Below are positions 1 to 8,485 of a stretch of DNA of 64,000 bases, piece by piece (the first letter of the stretch is position 1; every line of letters begins with the position of its first letter). The stretch spans positions 252,091 through 316,090 of the forward strand of contig NZ_KE340376.1 in assembly GCF_000413935.1 (NCBI RefSeq). Reading direction: 5' to 3'. The DNA comes from Acinetobacter colistiniresistens. GTDB taxonomy: Bacteria > Pseudomonadota > Gammaproteobacteria > Pseudomonadales > Moraxellaceae. A model generated the notes under the pieces. That model was not told the DNA's origin. It searched no databases and saw only the letters and a program-made list of their open reading frames with translations. The position numbers and the translations under genes are program-made.

Positions 1-491
1 AGTGGAATTTCAAGTTGTGGAAATTGGTTCCAGTCAAAACTGTGCCCTGTGCCACCTTTCAATTCAGGATGCCATGCATCCAACAGCACGGCACTGGCAC
101 CTGCGGACTGATAACGTTGAATTTCAGCCACCACATTCAGGTCTGGTTTAACCTGAATGGCCTTATACCAGCGACGTTTGCATTGTGCTGCAATTTGTTG
201 GCATTGTTCAGGTGTCTCATCACCATGTAGTTGTAATACATCCAAAGGAACTGAATCAAGCACCGTCTGTATTTCTTTAGCACTGGCATTTACAAATAAC
301 CCAACCAACTGTACGTAGGGCGGCACCAGCTCTGCCAAGGTTTTTGCCAGCTCAATGCTGACATGACGTGGGCTCGGTGGAAAAAAGACAAAGCCAATCG
401 CATCTGCACCTGACTCGACAACGGCATGGATATCTTGTGCTCGGGTAATTCCACAAATCTTGGCGCGGGTTCGCATTTGGCTTTGGCGCAT
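1..491 (-). CDS. trpF: Phosphoribosylanthranilate isomerase, 5' part (runs off left edge)
   Basis: TrpF converts N-(5'-phosphoribosyl)-anthranilate to CdRP in cytoplasmic tryptophan biosynthesis. About 163 codons are visible; the family is about 205-210 residues, so the C-terminus lies beyond base 1. Near the start is the active-site segment KICGIT, followed by DAIGFVFFPPSPR, VGLFVN and LQLHGDE, and close to the window edge GGTG before HSFDWN, the phosphate-binding loop. Two in-frame ATGs exist, at 491 and 476; the first has GGACAG upstream and is preferred, but translation could begin at 476. It is divergent from the riboswitch-controlled receptor gene. Identification is firm from motifs; the exact start is inferred. 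Confidence 0.93.
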   Translation of the reverse strand, partial: MRQSQMRTRAKICGITRAQDIHAVVESGADAIGFVFFPPSPRHVSIELAKTLAELVPPYVQLVGLFVNASAKEIQTVLDSVPLDVLQLHGDETPEQCQQIAAQCKRRWYKAIQVKPDLNVVAEIQRYQSAGASAVLLDAWHPELKGGTGHSFDWNQFPQLEIP

Positions 492-623
492 GAGCTGTCC
501 AATTTAAACTGAATATTTTTGAAACTTTGGCATTGTAATGCAATTTGACCTACTTTGGGCAAAGTTCATTCGGAATTGCAATTGTTTAAAAAACGTTAAC
601 ACTTTATACTTTGCGTAATCTTG

Positions 624-812
624 CAACAAGTCTAAAGCAAATTCTTTTGCTTATAGGGAAGTTGGTGAAATTCCGACACTGCCCTCGCAACGGTAACACC
701 GAATCACTCATCTCAGCTCAACGCCAAATCACTGCATCGGTATGATGTGGGAAGATGATGAGTAACATCATTTATTTGATGATTATAGTGAAGTCCGGAG
801 ACCTGCTTGTTG
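624..812 (+). promoter_or_regulatory. Cobalamin (AdoCbl) riboswitch
   Basis: The leader has the conserved cobalamin riboswitch core: TTATAGGGAAGTTGGTG near 651, then the GACACTGCCC-CGCAACGGTAA stretch at about 676-696, and AAGTCCGGAGACCTGC at 791-806. The closing helix P1 is directly visible: CAACAAG at 624-630 pairs with CTTGTTG at 806-812. The element ends about 48 nt before the receptor start, so ligand binding probably controls access to the ribosome binding site or early elongation. It should repress the downstream B12 receptor when cobalamin is plentiful. The rest of the 492-844 gap holds the trpF/receptor promoter region, where no convincing sigma-70 boxes stood out. Confidence 0.93.
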
Positions 813-859
813 TTTATTTCCACATTATCATTCACGACGGGTGAATGTCTGGAGTGCGC

Positions 860-2683
860 ATGTCTACTGCTTTTCAACCAACGCGTTTAGTTGGGGCTAT
901 CGCTATTGCGATGGGGTTTTCTTCACCAGCTTTTGCTCAAGATCAATCCAGCGATAAAACTGCGACGCTAGATACGATTGTTGTGACAGCATCAAAAACA
1001 CCTGAATCAATTAAAAATGTGCCTGCACGAATCAATATCATTGAGCCGAAAATTCTTGAACAGTCACCAATTGCATCTTTACCGCAATTATTAGAAACCG
1101 ATGCTTCCATTAATATGGTACAAAGCGGCGGCTATGGACAAACGGCATCTATCTTCCTCCGTGGTGGTAATTCAAACCAAACACTTGTTTTAAGAGACGG
1201 TGTTCGCCTCAATTCAGCAACATCTGGTACAGCTTCTTTACCATTTATTGATACAACTGATATTAAGCAGATTGAAGTATTAAAAGGTCCTGCATCAGTT
1301 TTATATGGTACGGATGCAATCTCAGGTGTCGTTCAACTCATTTCAAAAACACCAGAAACAACCTCCGCATTTGTGACAGGTGAAATTGGTGAAAATAAAA
1401 CCTATAAATCTGTCATCGGTGCAGATCTGGCTGAAAATGGCTTCTATGCACAAATACGTGGTCAACGCTTAGAAACTGATGGGACGCCTGTAAAAGACGT
1501 AATAAATGCACCAAATGCCTCATTTGATCAAAAGGGCTATAGTGCAAAAGTAGGCGTTGATAAAGAGCGATATGCAGCTTCGGTTGATTATAGCGAGAAC
1601 CAGGGTTCTAGTGATTACGATAACTTTGGCAGACTCGTTTCTCAAGATTTTAAAAATGAAATCATTAACGTTAAAGGACGTTTAAATATTCTTGAGAATT
1701 TAGCTGTACATGCCCGTTTCTCTCAATTTAAAGATGAAATAGATCAAAATAATTCAACCGATTTTGTGCATAGTAAAACGCAAGAAGCTGAAATCTATGG
1801 TCAATGGGGCTTCACTCCAAATCAACAAATTTTGGTTGGTGTAACCCACCGTAATATTGATGGCGATGTGCTTTCTTATGGCTCACCATACCAAGAAGAT
1901 ATTGACTCAACAGGTTATTATATCCAGCACAAATATGACCAAGCTGGGTTAAATACTCAAGTTGGTGTCCGTGTTGAAGACAATGAAAAATTCGGCACAC
2001 ATACCGTTGCTCAGGGATCTGTTCGCTATCAAGTGCTACCTTTAACTAGCATTTATGCAAATATTGGCTCAGCATTTAAAGCACCAACACTCAATGATAT
2101 GTATGCTTATGGCGGTAACCCAAACCTTAAACCTGAAGAAAGCTTGTCTTACGAAATCGGTCTAGATCAAAAACTGGCCTACAACATTTCAACAGGTTTA
2201 TCTCTCTATACTACTGAGGTTGATAATCTCATTGATTTTGATGGTGTTCTCAATCAAATGAGAAACCTTGAAAAAGCAAAAATGGAAGGTAGTGAGCTAT
2301 ATGTGAAATGGCAAGGTGAAAACCTGTTTACCAATTTAAGCTATAACTATGTCCGTGCCAAGAACAAGAAAAATGATGAAGATCTAAGTCGTCGTCCTCG
2401 TCAAAATATTGCGTTGACTGCGGGCTGGACTGATGAACAATATACCTTCTCGACCACAATGCTTGCGAATGGCGATTACGACAACAGTACCTTTGACAAT
2501 GTTCAAATCCCAGGGCACTTCCGCGTAGACATGCATGGACAATACAAAGTGAATAAAAATGTAGATGTCTTTGCCAATATCCAAAATGTAGGGGATTCAA
2601 AATATCGTACCGCTTATGGCAGTGGTAGTTACTACATCAACGGCGGTCGCTTGGCTTCTGCGGGTGTCACATTCCGTTATTAA
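860..2683 (+). CDS. btuB: TonB-dependent vitamin B12 receptor, BtuB-type
   Basis: Outer-membrane gated beta-barrel importing cobalamin with TonB-ExbBD energy. It shows an N-terminal signal peptide ending near PAFAQ, a TonB box (DTIVVTA), a plug domain with the ILRGGN-like and VLKGPASVLYGTDAISGVV segments, and about 22 strands ending in the aromatic C-terminal signature VTFRY, typical of barrel insertion. Its length, about 607 residues, matches BtuB. The start at 860 is preferred over the in-frame ATG at 845 because GGAG lies at 851-854, five bases upstream. The cobalamin riboswitch immediately upstream settles the substrate better than the protein alone would. Confidence 0.9.
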   Translation: MSTAFQPTRLVGAIAIAMGFSSPAFAQDQSSDKTATLDTIVVTASKTPESIKNVPARINIIEPKILEQSPIASLPQLLETDASINMVQSGGYGQTASIFLRGGNSNQTLVLRDGVRLNSATSGTASLPFIDTTDIKQIEVLKGPASVLYGTDAISGVVQLISKTPETTSAFVTGEIGENKTYKSVIGADLAENGFYAQIRGQRLETDGTPVKDVINAPNASFDQKGYSAKVGVDKERYAASVDYSENQGSSDYDNFGRLVSQDFKNEIINVKGRLNILENLAVHARFSQFKDEIDQNNSTDFVHSKTQEAEIYGQWGFTPNQQILVGVTHRNIDGDVLSYGSPYQEDIDSTGYYIQHKYDQAGLNTQVGVRVEDNEKFGTHTVAQGSVRYQVLPLTSIYANIGSAFKAPTLNDMYAYGGNPNLKPEESLSYEIGLDQKLAYNISTGLSLYTTEVDNLIDFDGVLNQMRNLEKAKMEGSELYVKWQGENLFTNLSYNYVRAKNKKNDEDLSRRPRQNIALTAGWTDEQYTFSTTMLANGDYDNSTFDNVQIPGHFRVDMHGQYKVNKNVDVFANIQNVGDSKYRTAYGSGSYYINGGRLASAGVTFRY

Positions 2684-2727
2684 TTGCGTGATAAAATCAT
2701 AAAAAATATTTTCTTAACTCCAGTTTC

Positions 2728-2762
2728 GGGGTAATGTTCTGACCGACATTATCCCCTTTTTA
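2728..2762 (+). terminator. Rho-independent terminator after btuB
   Basis: GGGGTAATGT pairs with ACATTATCCCC (one bulged base) across an 8-nt loop, followed by TTTTTATTTT. It lies 26 nt upstream of the adenosyltransferase gene, so that gene may have reduced read-through from btuB. Confidence 0.75.
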
Positions 2763-2787
2763 TTTTCAGGATTAGAGAAACAGCACT

Positions 2788-3375
2788 ATGGGACATCGTT
2801 TAAGTAAAATCTATACCCGTACAGGTGACTCAGGCACAACTGGCCTAGGGGATGGCTCACGCGTTGCCAAAGATGATTTACGCATTGCAGCTTTGGGCGA
2901 TGTCGATGAACTCAATGCCACCATTGGCGTGCTTCGTGCACAAATCAGTGCCAGCCAAGTTGCAGATAAAGCGCATTGGGACAAAAGTTTAAGTCTGATT
3001 CAGCACTGGTTATTCGATTTAGGCGGTGAGGTGTGTATTCCGAACTATCATTTACTACAACCTGTATGTATTGAATTTCTGGAAAAAGAAATCGACCACA
3101 TGAATGAATCTTTACCGATGTTAAAAGACTTCATTTTGCCATCAGGCACTTTAGCTTGTAGTTATGCACATCAGGCTCGTGCAATGTGCCGTCGTGCAGA
3201 ACGTGCTTTATTGTCAGCACATCATCGTGACCAAAATATTCAAGCAACCGCATTACAATTACTCAATCGATTATCGGACTGGCTGTTTGTTGCTTCACGT
3301 GCCTTACAACGTGCCGAAGGTGGTAACGAAGTGTTGTGGCAAAAGAATATTAATGACAGTATCGATCAAGCATAA
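2788..3375 (+). CDS. Cob(I)yrinic acid a,c-diamide adenosyltransferase (PduO type)
   Basis: Transfers the adenosyl group of ATP to cob(I)alamin, making coenzyme B12. The N-terminal signature YTRTGDSGTTGLGDGSRV, which forms the ATP-binding loop of PduO/MMAB enzymes, is at residues 9-26. DVDELNATIG follows, and the C-terminal helix carries RAERALLS and LNRLSDWLFVASR, the conserved trimer-interface motif. Length 195 fits the family. It sits 104 bp after the riboswitch-controlled receptor, so uptake and activation of B12 are coupled. A terminator-like hairpin lies between them, so co-transcription may be partial. Confidence 0.93.
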   Translation: MGHRLSKIYTRTGDSGTTGLGDGSRVAKDDLRIAALGDVDELNATIGVLRAQISASQVADKAHWDKSLSLIQHWLFDLGGEVCIPNYHLLQPVCIEFLEKEIDHMNESLPMLKDFILPSGTLACSYAHQARAMCRRAERALLSAHHRDQNIQATALQLLNRLSDWLFVASRALQRAEGGNEVLWQKNINDSIDQA

Positions 3376-3396
3376 TCATTTTTTGGATAGATAAAG

Positions 3397-4116
3397 ATGC
3401 GAATTATTGGTCATCGTGGTGCGCGTGGCGAAGCGCCTGAAAATACTTTAGGCGGTTTTCGCTATTTGCATGATTTGGGTATACGTGCCGTTGAATTTGA
3501 TGTACGTCAACTGAAAGATGATCAACTCGTGGTGATTCATGATGAGGATTTTGTACGTACGGCAGGTCGTTCACAACAGGTAGAAAGTAGCACCTTGCTT
3601 GAAGCCCAACAATTTGATCATCGGCATCAGTGGCAAGCTTGGGCCTGTGAAGAATATACCCCTAGCCTGCGACAAGTACTGGATTGCCTCACTGACTTTG
3701 AACATATCGAAGTGGAGATTAAGGCAGTTGCAGACGAAGCTGCGGCTGAGCGCTTGATTGTACAATTGCAGCAAGATTTAAAAGGTTTTGAAGCCACCGC
3801 AACCATTACCAGCTTTGATGTCAAAATCCTGTCTGCCCTACAGCAACAACAGAGTTCTTTTAAACGTGGACTACTGGTTGAAATTCCCATTGGTGAATAT
3901 GCGATCGAGTTGGCGCAGCAGTATGGGTGTTGCCAGATGGGTTGGGGAGATTTATTGGCAACAGATGAAATCATTCAACGGACTCAACAGGCTAATCTTG
4001 AGATCAGTGTCTGGACCGTGAATGAAGTCGAAAGAGCCAAGCACCTACAACAACTCGGCATCCAAGGTCTAATCACCGATATCCCAAGCGCCATGTTGCA
4101 GTATTTCAAGTCATAA
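3397..4116 (+). CDS. Glycerophosphodiester phosphodiesterase (GDPD family)
   Basis: Cytoplasmic UgpQ-like enzyme hydrolysing glycerophosphodiesters to glycerol-3-phosphate and an alcohol. Catalytic features are visible: H6-R7 in GHRGARGEAPENT, the metal ligands E33 and D35 in VEFDVRQ, and the second histidine H48 in VVIHDEDF. The C-terminal VWTVNE and GIQGLITDIP segments are typical of the family. Length 239 is normal, and there is no signal peptide. It starts 21 bp after the adenosyltransferase and likely shares its transcript; the functional link to B12 is not obvious. It ends at a strong terminator. Confidence 0.93.
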   Translation: MRIIGHRGARGEAPENTLGGFRYLHDLGIRAVEFDVRQLKDDQLVVIHDEDFVRTAGRSQQVESSTLLEAQQFDHRHQWQAWACEEYTPSLRQVLDCLTDFEHIEVEIKAVADEAAAERLIVQLQQDLKGFEATATITSFDVKILSALQQQQSSFKRGLLVEIPIGEYAIELAQQYGCCQMGWGDLLATDEIIQRTQQANLEISVWTVNEVERAKHLQQLGIQGLITDIPSAMLQYFKS

Positions 4117-4143
4117 AAAGGCGGAAATCATTCCGCCTTTTTA
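4116..4143 (+). terminator. Bidirectional terminator between GDPD gene and META lipoprotein gene
   Basis: AAAAAGGCGGAA-ATCA-TTCCGCCTTTTT forms a perfect GC-rich stem with flanking A and T tracts, so it can serve both convergent genes. Confidence 0.85.
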
Positions 4144-4146
4144 TTG

Positions 4147-4671
4147 TCATTTGCGTTGTGCCTGAATCAAACGCTGCCCTTTGGCATCTAATAAATATAA
4201 GTTTGTGCCCTCTAACTGAAAGCGTTCAACCCGTTGAATCGCATCCATCAAGTCTGCCTCTTGCGCTAGAGCACGATTACAGCTCTGATGCTGTGCCATC
4301 ACATCAAAATCCAGTTTACGTTGTGCAAAGTCATATTTATAGCGTCCATAGATATTGTTACAGCCAGTATGTCCTGTCACCATCTTTGAGGCCGAGTTAA
4401 GAGAGAAACTTGGGTACTGATTAAAGAACAATGCCTTTCTATTCTGGATACTGATGATCTGCCATTCAATATCTTGAACACCATCCACGCTCTTGCGCAC
4501 TTGCATTGCAGGAGGTTGAGCCACTCGCTTAGGTTGTAAGCTATGTTTCTGCACTGGTTTCGGTTGGCTTTGACAGGCTGCAAGCATGACCGCAGCAGAG
4601 AATATTAAAGTTTTGTTAAAAAATGCCTTCAAAGAAAAAATCGGATTTTTCATGGTAATTTGCTCAGACAT
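4147..4671 (-). CDS. META/HslJ-domain lipoprotein
   Basis: Small predicted lipoprotein with a lipobox (VMLAAC, C33 counted from the first ATG), a basic linker, and a C-terminal META domain. That domain shows WQIISIQNR, the TGHTGCNNIYGRYKYD core and a second cysteine in QHQSCNRAL, as in HslJ. HslJ-like proteins are linked to envelope stress and novobiocin resistance in enterobacteria; the role here is inferred only. The start could be the listed ATG or the ATG at 4653 (MKNP), which gives a more usual signal peptide. It is divergent from the desaturase gene. Confidence 0.82.
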   Translation of the reverse strand: MSEQITMKNPIFSLKAFFNKTLIFSAAVMLAACQSQPKPVQKHSLQPKRVAQPPAMQVRKSVDGVQDIEWQIISIQNRKALFFNQYPSFSLNSASKMVTGHTGCNNIYGRYKYDFAQRKLDFDVMAQHQSCNRALAQEADLMDAIQRVERFQLEGTNLYLLDAKGQRLIQAQRK

Positions 4672-4769
4672 TGATTTATTTCACCTTTTAATTCATTGAT
4701 CAAATTTATGAATGAATTCTGTTACTGTTCTTTCGATACAACTGTAGAATAATGCTAGTGCTAACTGAT

Positions 4770-4797
4770 TTGGACATGCTAATATCAGTGATAAAAT
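4770..4797 (+). promoter_or_regulatory. Candidate sigma-70 promoter for the desaturase gene
   Basis: TTGGAC (4770-4775) and TAAAAT (4792-4797) are separated by 16 nt, about 85 nt before the start codon. It is a prediction by eye, in an AT-rich intergenic region where chance matches are common. Confidence 0.35.
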
Positions 4798-4882
4798 AGC
4801 AATATATCGTCATGATTGGTTTTGCTATCTCGTTTAGTTTTATTATCTTGTACAAACAAGGTTTTTAGGAGCGCTGACGGAT

Positions 4883-6052
4883 ATGACTTCCGCCCCACTC
4901 AAAAAGGCACCCATTAACTGGACTGCTAGCATTACCTTAATTGGAACACCAATTCTTGCCGCTATTTTAATTCCTTTATACGCTTATTATTATGATTTTA
5001 GTGTAAGTGCGTGGGTAAGCATGATCTTCTTGCTTGCACTCAGCAGCTTGGGAATTACCGCAGGCTATCACCGTCTTTGGGCACACCGTGCTTATGAAGC
5101 GGCATTACCGCTTAAAATTTTATTGATGATTGGTGGTACCTTTGCCGTTCAAAACAGTATTTTGTTCTGGGCTTCGGGGCACCGTACGCATCACCGTCAT
5201 GTCGATGATGTCGACCAAGACCCTTATTCAATCAAGCGTGGCTTTTGGTATGCTCACCTAGGTTGGATGATCCGCGACCACTCTCCGTCAGAACCCGATT
5301 TCAAAAATGTCCCTGATTTGCTGAATGACAAACTGGTGATGTTCCAACATAAATACTATGTTCCGATGGTAATTGCGGTTCATGTTGGTGTGCTGGGCTT
5401 AATTGGTTGGGCAACAGGCGATATCTGGGGTGTGATCTTGCTTGGTGGTTTATTGCGTTTGATCATTAGCCATCATGTGACCTTCTTCATCAACTCGCTT
5501 TGCCACATGTGGGGCAAACGACCTTATACCGATGAAAACACCGCACGTGACAACTTTGTGTTGGCGATCTTCACTTGGGGTGAGGGCTATCACAATTATC
5601 ACCATATCTTCCAGTACGACTATCGTAATGGGGTGAAATGGTGGCAATATGACCCAACCAAATGGTTGATCTGGACCAGTTCTAAACTCGGTTTGGCGAA
5701 AAATCTACGTCGTATTCCAAGCTTTAATATCAAGAAAGCTGAACTTGCGATGAAGTTTAAATATGCTGAACGCGACTTGGCGATTTATGGTCATGATGTC
5801 AATACCGACATCGTGCAAATGAAACAACGTATTGCCCAAGAATATGAAGCTTTTACCCATACCTTAAATGATTGGGCAAAGCTGAAAGAACAAGAACTTC
5901 ACGCGAAGAAGGCCGCGATGGCTGAAAAAATCCATCAGATGGATCACAAACTTAAAGTTGATTTTCAGTTGCTTGAACATCGCTTAAGCCATCATCGTGA
6001 ATGTTTAGAAACCTTGATGCGCAACATTAAAAAAGCGCCTGTTTCTGAATAA
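4883..6052 (+). CDS. Acyl-CoA / stearoyl-type fatty acid desaturase with C-terminal coiled coil
   Basis: Membrane di-iron enzyme inserting a double bond, probably delta-9, into acyl chains. The three histidine boxes are intact: HRLWAH (63-68), HRTHHRH (100-106) and GYHNYHH (235-241). Hydrophobic segments lie near residues 15-35, 44-62, 78-96 and 160-205. After about residue 285 comes a charged helical tail of about 100 residues rich in K, E, H and Q, likely a coiled coil, which minimal family members lack. AGGAG stands 11 nt before the ATG. The gene is monocistronic, ending at a terminator. Confidence 0.9.
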   Translation: MTSAPLKKAPINWTASITLIGTPILAAILIPLYAYYYDFSVSAWVSMIFLLALSSLGITAGYHRLWAHRAYEAALPLKILLMIGGTFAVQNSILFWASGHRTHHRHVDDVDQDPYSIKRGFWYAHLGWMIRDHSPSEPDFKNVPDLLNDKLVMFQHKYYVPMVIAVHVGVLGLIGWATGDIWGVILLGGLLRLIISHHVTFFINSLCHMWGKRPYTDENTARDNFVLAIFTWGEGYHNYHHIFQYDYRNGVKWWQYDPTKWLIWTSSKLGLAKNLRRIPSFNIKKAELAMKFKYAERDLAIYGHDVNTDIVQMKQRIAQEYEAFTHTLNDWAKLKEQELHAKKAAMAEKIHQMDHKLKVDFQLLEHRLSHHRECLETLMRNIKKAPVSE

Positions 6053-6067
6053 CAAATTGCTTAACGA

Positions 6068-6096
6068 AAATGGTCTCTCAAGAGGCCATTTTTTAT
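6068..6096 (+). terminator. Terminator after the desaturase gene
   Basis: AATGGTCTCT-CA-AGAGGCCATT (one G-T pair) is followed by TTTTTT. An upstream in-frame ATG for selO at 6070 lies inside this hairpin, which argues against that start. Confidence 0.8.
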
Positions 6097-6189
6097 GTCT
6101 ACTCATCTACACGCTCTTCTCGCAACGGCTCACCATTTCATGCTGATATTTGCTATAGTCAAGATTCAGCTCTCTCTGATGTTTCGTTT

Positions 6190-7632
6190 ATGCAATTCAA
6201 TTCCCGCTATGCTTCGCTTAACCCTAAACTCTATCACCAGCAACAACCAAGTCCGTTGCGTGGTGCTAAAGCAGGCCATTTTAATGAAGCTTTGGCTGAT
6301 GAGTTGCAATGGAACGAAGAAGATAAAGCCAACTGGGTTGAGATTTGTAGCGGTCAAAAAACTTTTGCTGAATTTCCTCCACTCGCGATGGTCTATGCGG
6401 GGCATCAATTTGGACAATGGGCTGGGCAGCTCGGTGATGGTCGTGGCCTATTGATCGGACAAATCCTGAATCAGCAAGGACAAACCATCGATCTCCATCT
6501 GAAAGGTGCAGGTTCAACCCCCTACTCACGCATGGGTGATGGCCGAGCAGTCCTACGTTCCGTCATACGTGAATACTTAGCTGGGCATGCATTAAATGCG
6601 CTGGATGTCGCATCGAGCCATGCTGTGGGTTTTACCACCTCGACTCAAGGCGTGCAGCGCGAAACCCTCGAACTCGGTGCAATGCTGTTGCGTACTTCTG
6701 AATGTCATATTCGTTTGGGGCATTTTGAGTGGATCAATCAATATGCCCCTGAGCTGTTAGCTGAATTCACACAAAAATGTATTGAATGGCATTATCCAGA
6801 ATGCCTAGAAGCTGAAAATCAGATTCTTGCATTTGCCCAAGCAGTGATTGAGCGCACTGCCATCATGATTGCCAAATGGCAATTGGTGGGTTTTGCACAT
6901 GGGGTGATGAATACCGATAATCTAAATATTACAGGTTCAACCTTAGATTTTGGTCCATACGGTTTTATGGAACGTTTCCGACCGAATTGGATTAACAACC
7001 ACTCAGACTATCAAGGACGTTATACCTATCAGAATCAACCCAGTATTGGTCATTGGAATCTTTGGACATGGCTGAATAATTTAATTCCATTAGCGAGCGC
7101 AGAAAATAAAGAACAGTTCAAACTCGATCTAGCAGCATGTTTAGAAAAGTTTGAGCCGACCTTCTTACAATATTATGGTCAAGGCCTATGCCAAAAAATG
7201 GGGCTGCCAGAATTTCATAAAGACAGTCTGGATTGTAGTTTTGCCTTTCTCGGAATTTTGCAAACCGAGCAATTGGATTACACCCAAAGTTTTCTGCGTT
7301 TACAACAACAGGATTACAAAGCTTTAAGAGATGATTGTATCCATGTGCAGCAGTTCGATGATTTCTTGACCCGCTATCAAAATATCCGACAGCATCAAGA
7401 TACCGATGCCTTAAATGCGGTGATGCAACAAGTTAATCCACAATATACCCTGCGTAACCATATGGCACAGAAAGCCATTGAGCTTGCGGAGCGTGGTGAT
7501 TTTAGCGAGGTTGATCGTTTGTTTAAGTTACTGAATCAGCCTTATCAAAAACAGCCTGACTTAGAAACGGAAGCAGATATCGCACCATTGCCAAGTGACG
7601 TGCCTGAAATTTCTGTCAGTTGTTCATCTTAG
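6190..7632 (+). CDS. selO: Protein adenylyltransferase SelO (YdiU family)
   Basis: Pseudokinase-fold enzyme that transfers AMP from ATP to hydroxyl side chains of proteins, linked to oxidative-stress responses. The open frame reaches back to 6070, but the start is set at 6190 (MQFNSRY), which gives 480 residues, the usual size. It shows MVYAGHQFGQWAGQLGDGRG, the inverted nucleotide-binding region LKGAGSTPYSRMGDGRAVLRS, HGVMNTDNL with the catalytic-loop aspartate and asparagine, and the DFGPYGFM metal motif. The C-terminal selenocysteine of eukaryotic SelO is absent; the protein ends in VSCSS, so a cysteine lies near the end. Weak Shine-Dalgarno sequence. Confidence 0.93.
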   Translation: MQFNSRYASLNPKLYHQQQPSPLRGAKAGHFNEALADELQWNEEDKANWVEICSGQKTFAEFPPLAMVYAGHQFGQWAGQLGDGRGLLIGQILNQQGQTIDLHLKGAGSTPYSRMGDGRAVLRSVIREYLAGHALNALDVASSHAVGFTTSTQGVQRETLELGAMLLRTSECHIRLGHFEWINQYAPELLAEFTQKCIEWHYPECLEAENQILAFAQAVIERTAIMIAKWQLVGFAHGVMNTDNLNITGSTLDFGPYGFMERFRPNWINNHSDYQGRYTYQNQPSIGHWNLWTWLNNLIPLASAENKEQFKLDLAACLEKFEPTFLQYYGQGLCQKMGLPEFHKDSLDCSFAFLGILQTEQLDYTQSFLRLQQQDYKALRDDCIHVQQFDDFLTRYQNIRQHQDTDALNAVMQQVNPQYTLRNHMAQKAIELAERGDFSEVDRLFKLLNQPYQKQPDLETEADIAPLPSDVPEISVSCSS

Positions 7633-7644
7633 CAGAAGAAATCT

Positions 7645-8226
7645 ATGAAAATTGGGCTGATGTTTGGATGTGCGATTTTAATCCTGTTATTGGGACTGGC
7701 TTACTTCCAGTATGGCAAGTTCATTCCGACATTGGGATCGGTACATCAGCCCCTTTCAGCCCAAGAAATACAAAAGCTCCAACAAAGCAAACCCGTGACC
7801 TCAATTGAAGTGTTTAAAAGCCAGCGCATTTTACAATTGAAACATCAACAAGAAGTCATTCGCAGCTATCCAATCCGTTTAGGCTTTGATCCAATCGGAC
7901 ACAAACAGTTTGAAGGTGACGGTAAAACCCCTGAAGGTAGCTATTCCATTGACTGGCGCAATCCACAGAGTGCTTACTATAAATCTTTGCATATCTCTTA
8001 CCCCAATGTGGATGATATAAGCTATGCCAAACAGCAGGGCCAATCTGCGGGTGGTAATGTGATGATTCACGGTACTGTGCCAACACGAGCCACATCCGTT
8101 CCTGCAAGCGCAAGCTATATGCCACGTAAAGACTGGACGCTGGGCTGTATTGCGGTGACCAACTCGGATATGGATGAAATATGGCAATTGGTCTCTGACC
8201 ATACCTCTATTATTATTCACCCATGA
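7645..8226 (+). CDS. L,D-transpeptidase (YkuD domain), membrane-anchored
   Basis: Periplasmic enzyme of the YkuD family, which cross-links peptidoglycan stem peptides or attaches proteins to them. An N-terminal hydrophobic segment (residues 4-23) acts as signal or anchor. The catalytic motif is present as H142 in VMIHGT and C168 in DWTLGCIAVTNSDMDEIW, matching HxGT followed by SxGCI/VR-type patterns. Upstream, GDGKTPEGSYSID is typical of the domain's beta hairpin. At 193 residues it is compact, with no peptidoglycan-binding or LysM domain. It starts 12 bp after selO, so co-transcription is likely. Confidence 0.9.
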   Translation: MKIGLMFGCAILILLLGLAYFQYGKFIPTLGSVHQPLSAQEIQKLQQSKPVTSIEVFKSQRILQLKHQQEVIRSYPIRLGFDPIGHKQFEGDGKTPEGSYSIDWRNPQSAYYKSLHISYPNVDDISYAKQQGQSAGGNVMIHGTVPTRATSVPASASYMPRKDWTLGCIAVTNSDMDEIWQLVSDHTSIIIHP

Positions 8227-8457
8227 TGAGATAACCGTTCAGGTAGGTTTTGCGGATAAAGGCAATGATCAAACTGCACAAGGCTTATGCAGAGGATAAG
8301 TTTATCATCTGAAATCAGTCACAGTTCACCATCACAATACATCACAAGCAATTGTAAAGTAATGTAAAATTCCTCTACTTATAAAAAGCTGATACTTAAG
8401 TTTTCACCAGAAAAGAAGATAATTTCGACAAAAGCTTTGCGAAACTATCCACATTTT

Positions 8458-8485
8458 CTGTGGATAACGCTGTGGTTATCCACAG
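8458..8485. repeat. 11-bp perfect inverted repeat made of two consensus DnaA boxes
   Basis: CTGTGGATAAC (8458-8468) and GTTATCCACAG (8475-8485) are exact reverse complements around GCTGTG. Each arm holds the 9-mer TTATCCACA, the strong DnaA-box consensus, at 8459-8467 (reverse) and 8476-8484 (forward). A third near-match, CTATCCACA, is at 8445-8453. It may also form a hairpin, but no T-run follows directly. Confidence 0.6.

Noticed and set aside
290..562. Minus-strand open frame of 90 codons overlapping trpF
   Set aside because: Shadow of trpF in another frame; its translation shows no family features, whereas the trpF frame has all expected motifs.
6070..6189. Upstream extension of selO
   Set aside because: The extra 40 codons begin inside the desaturase terminator hairpin and lack similarity to SelO N-termini.
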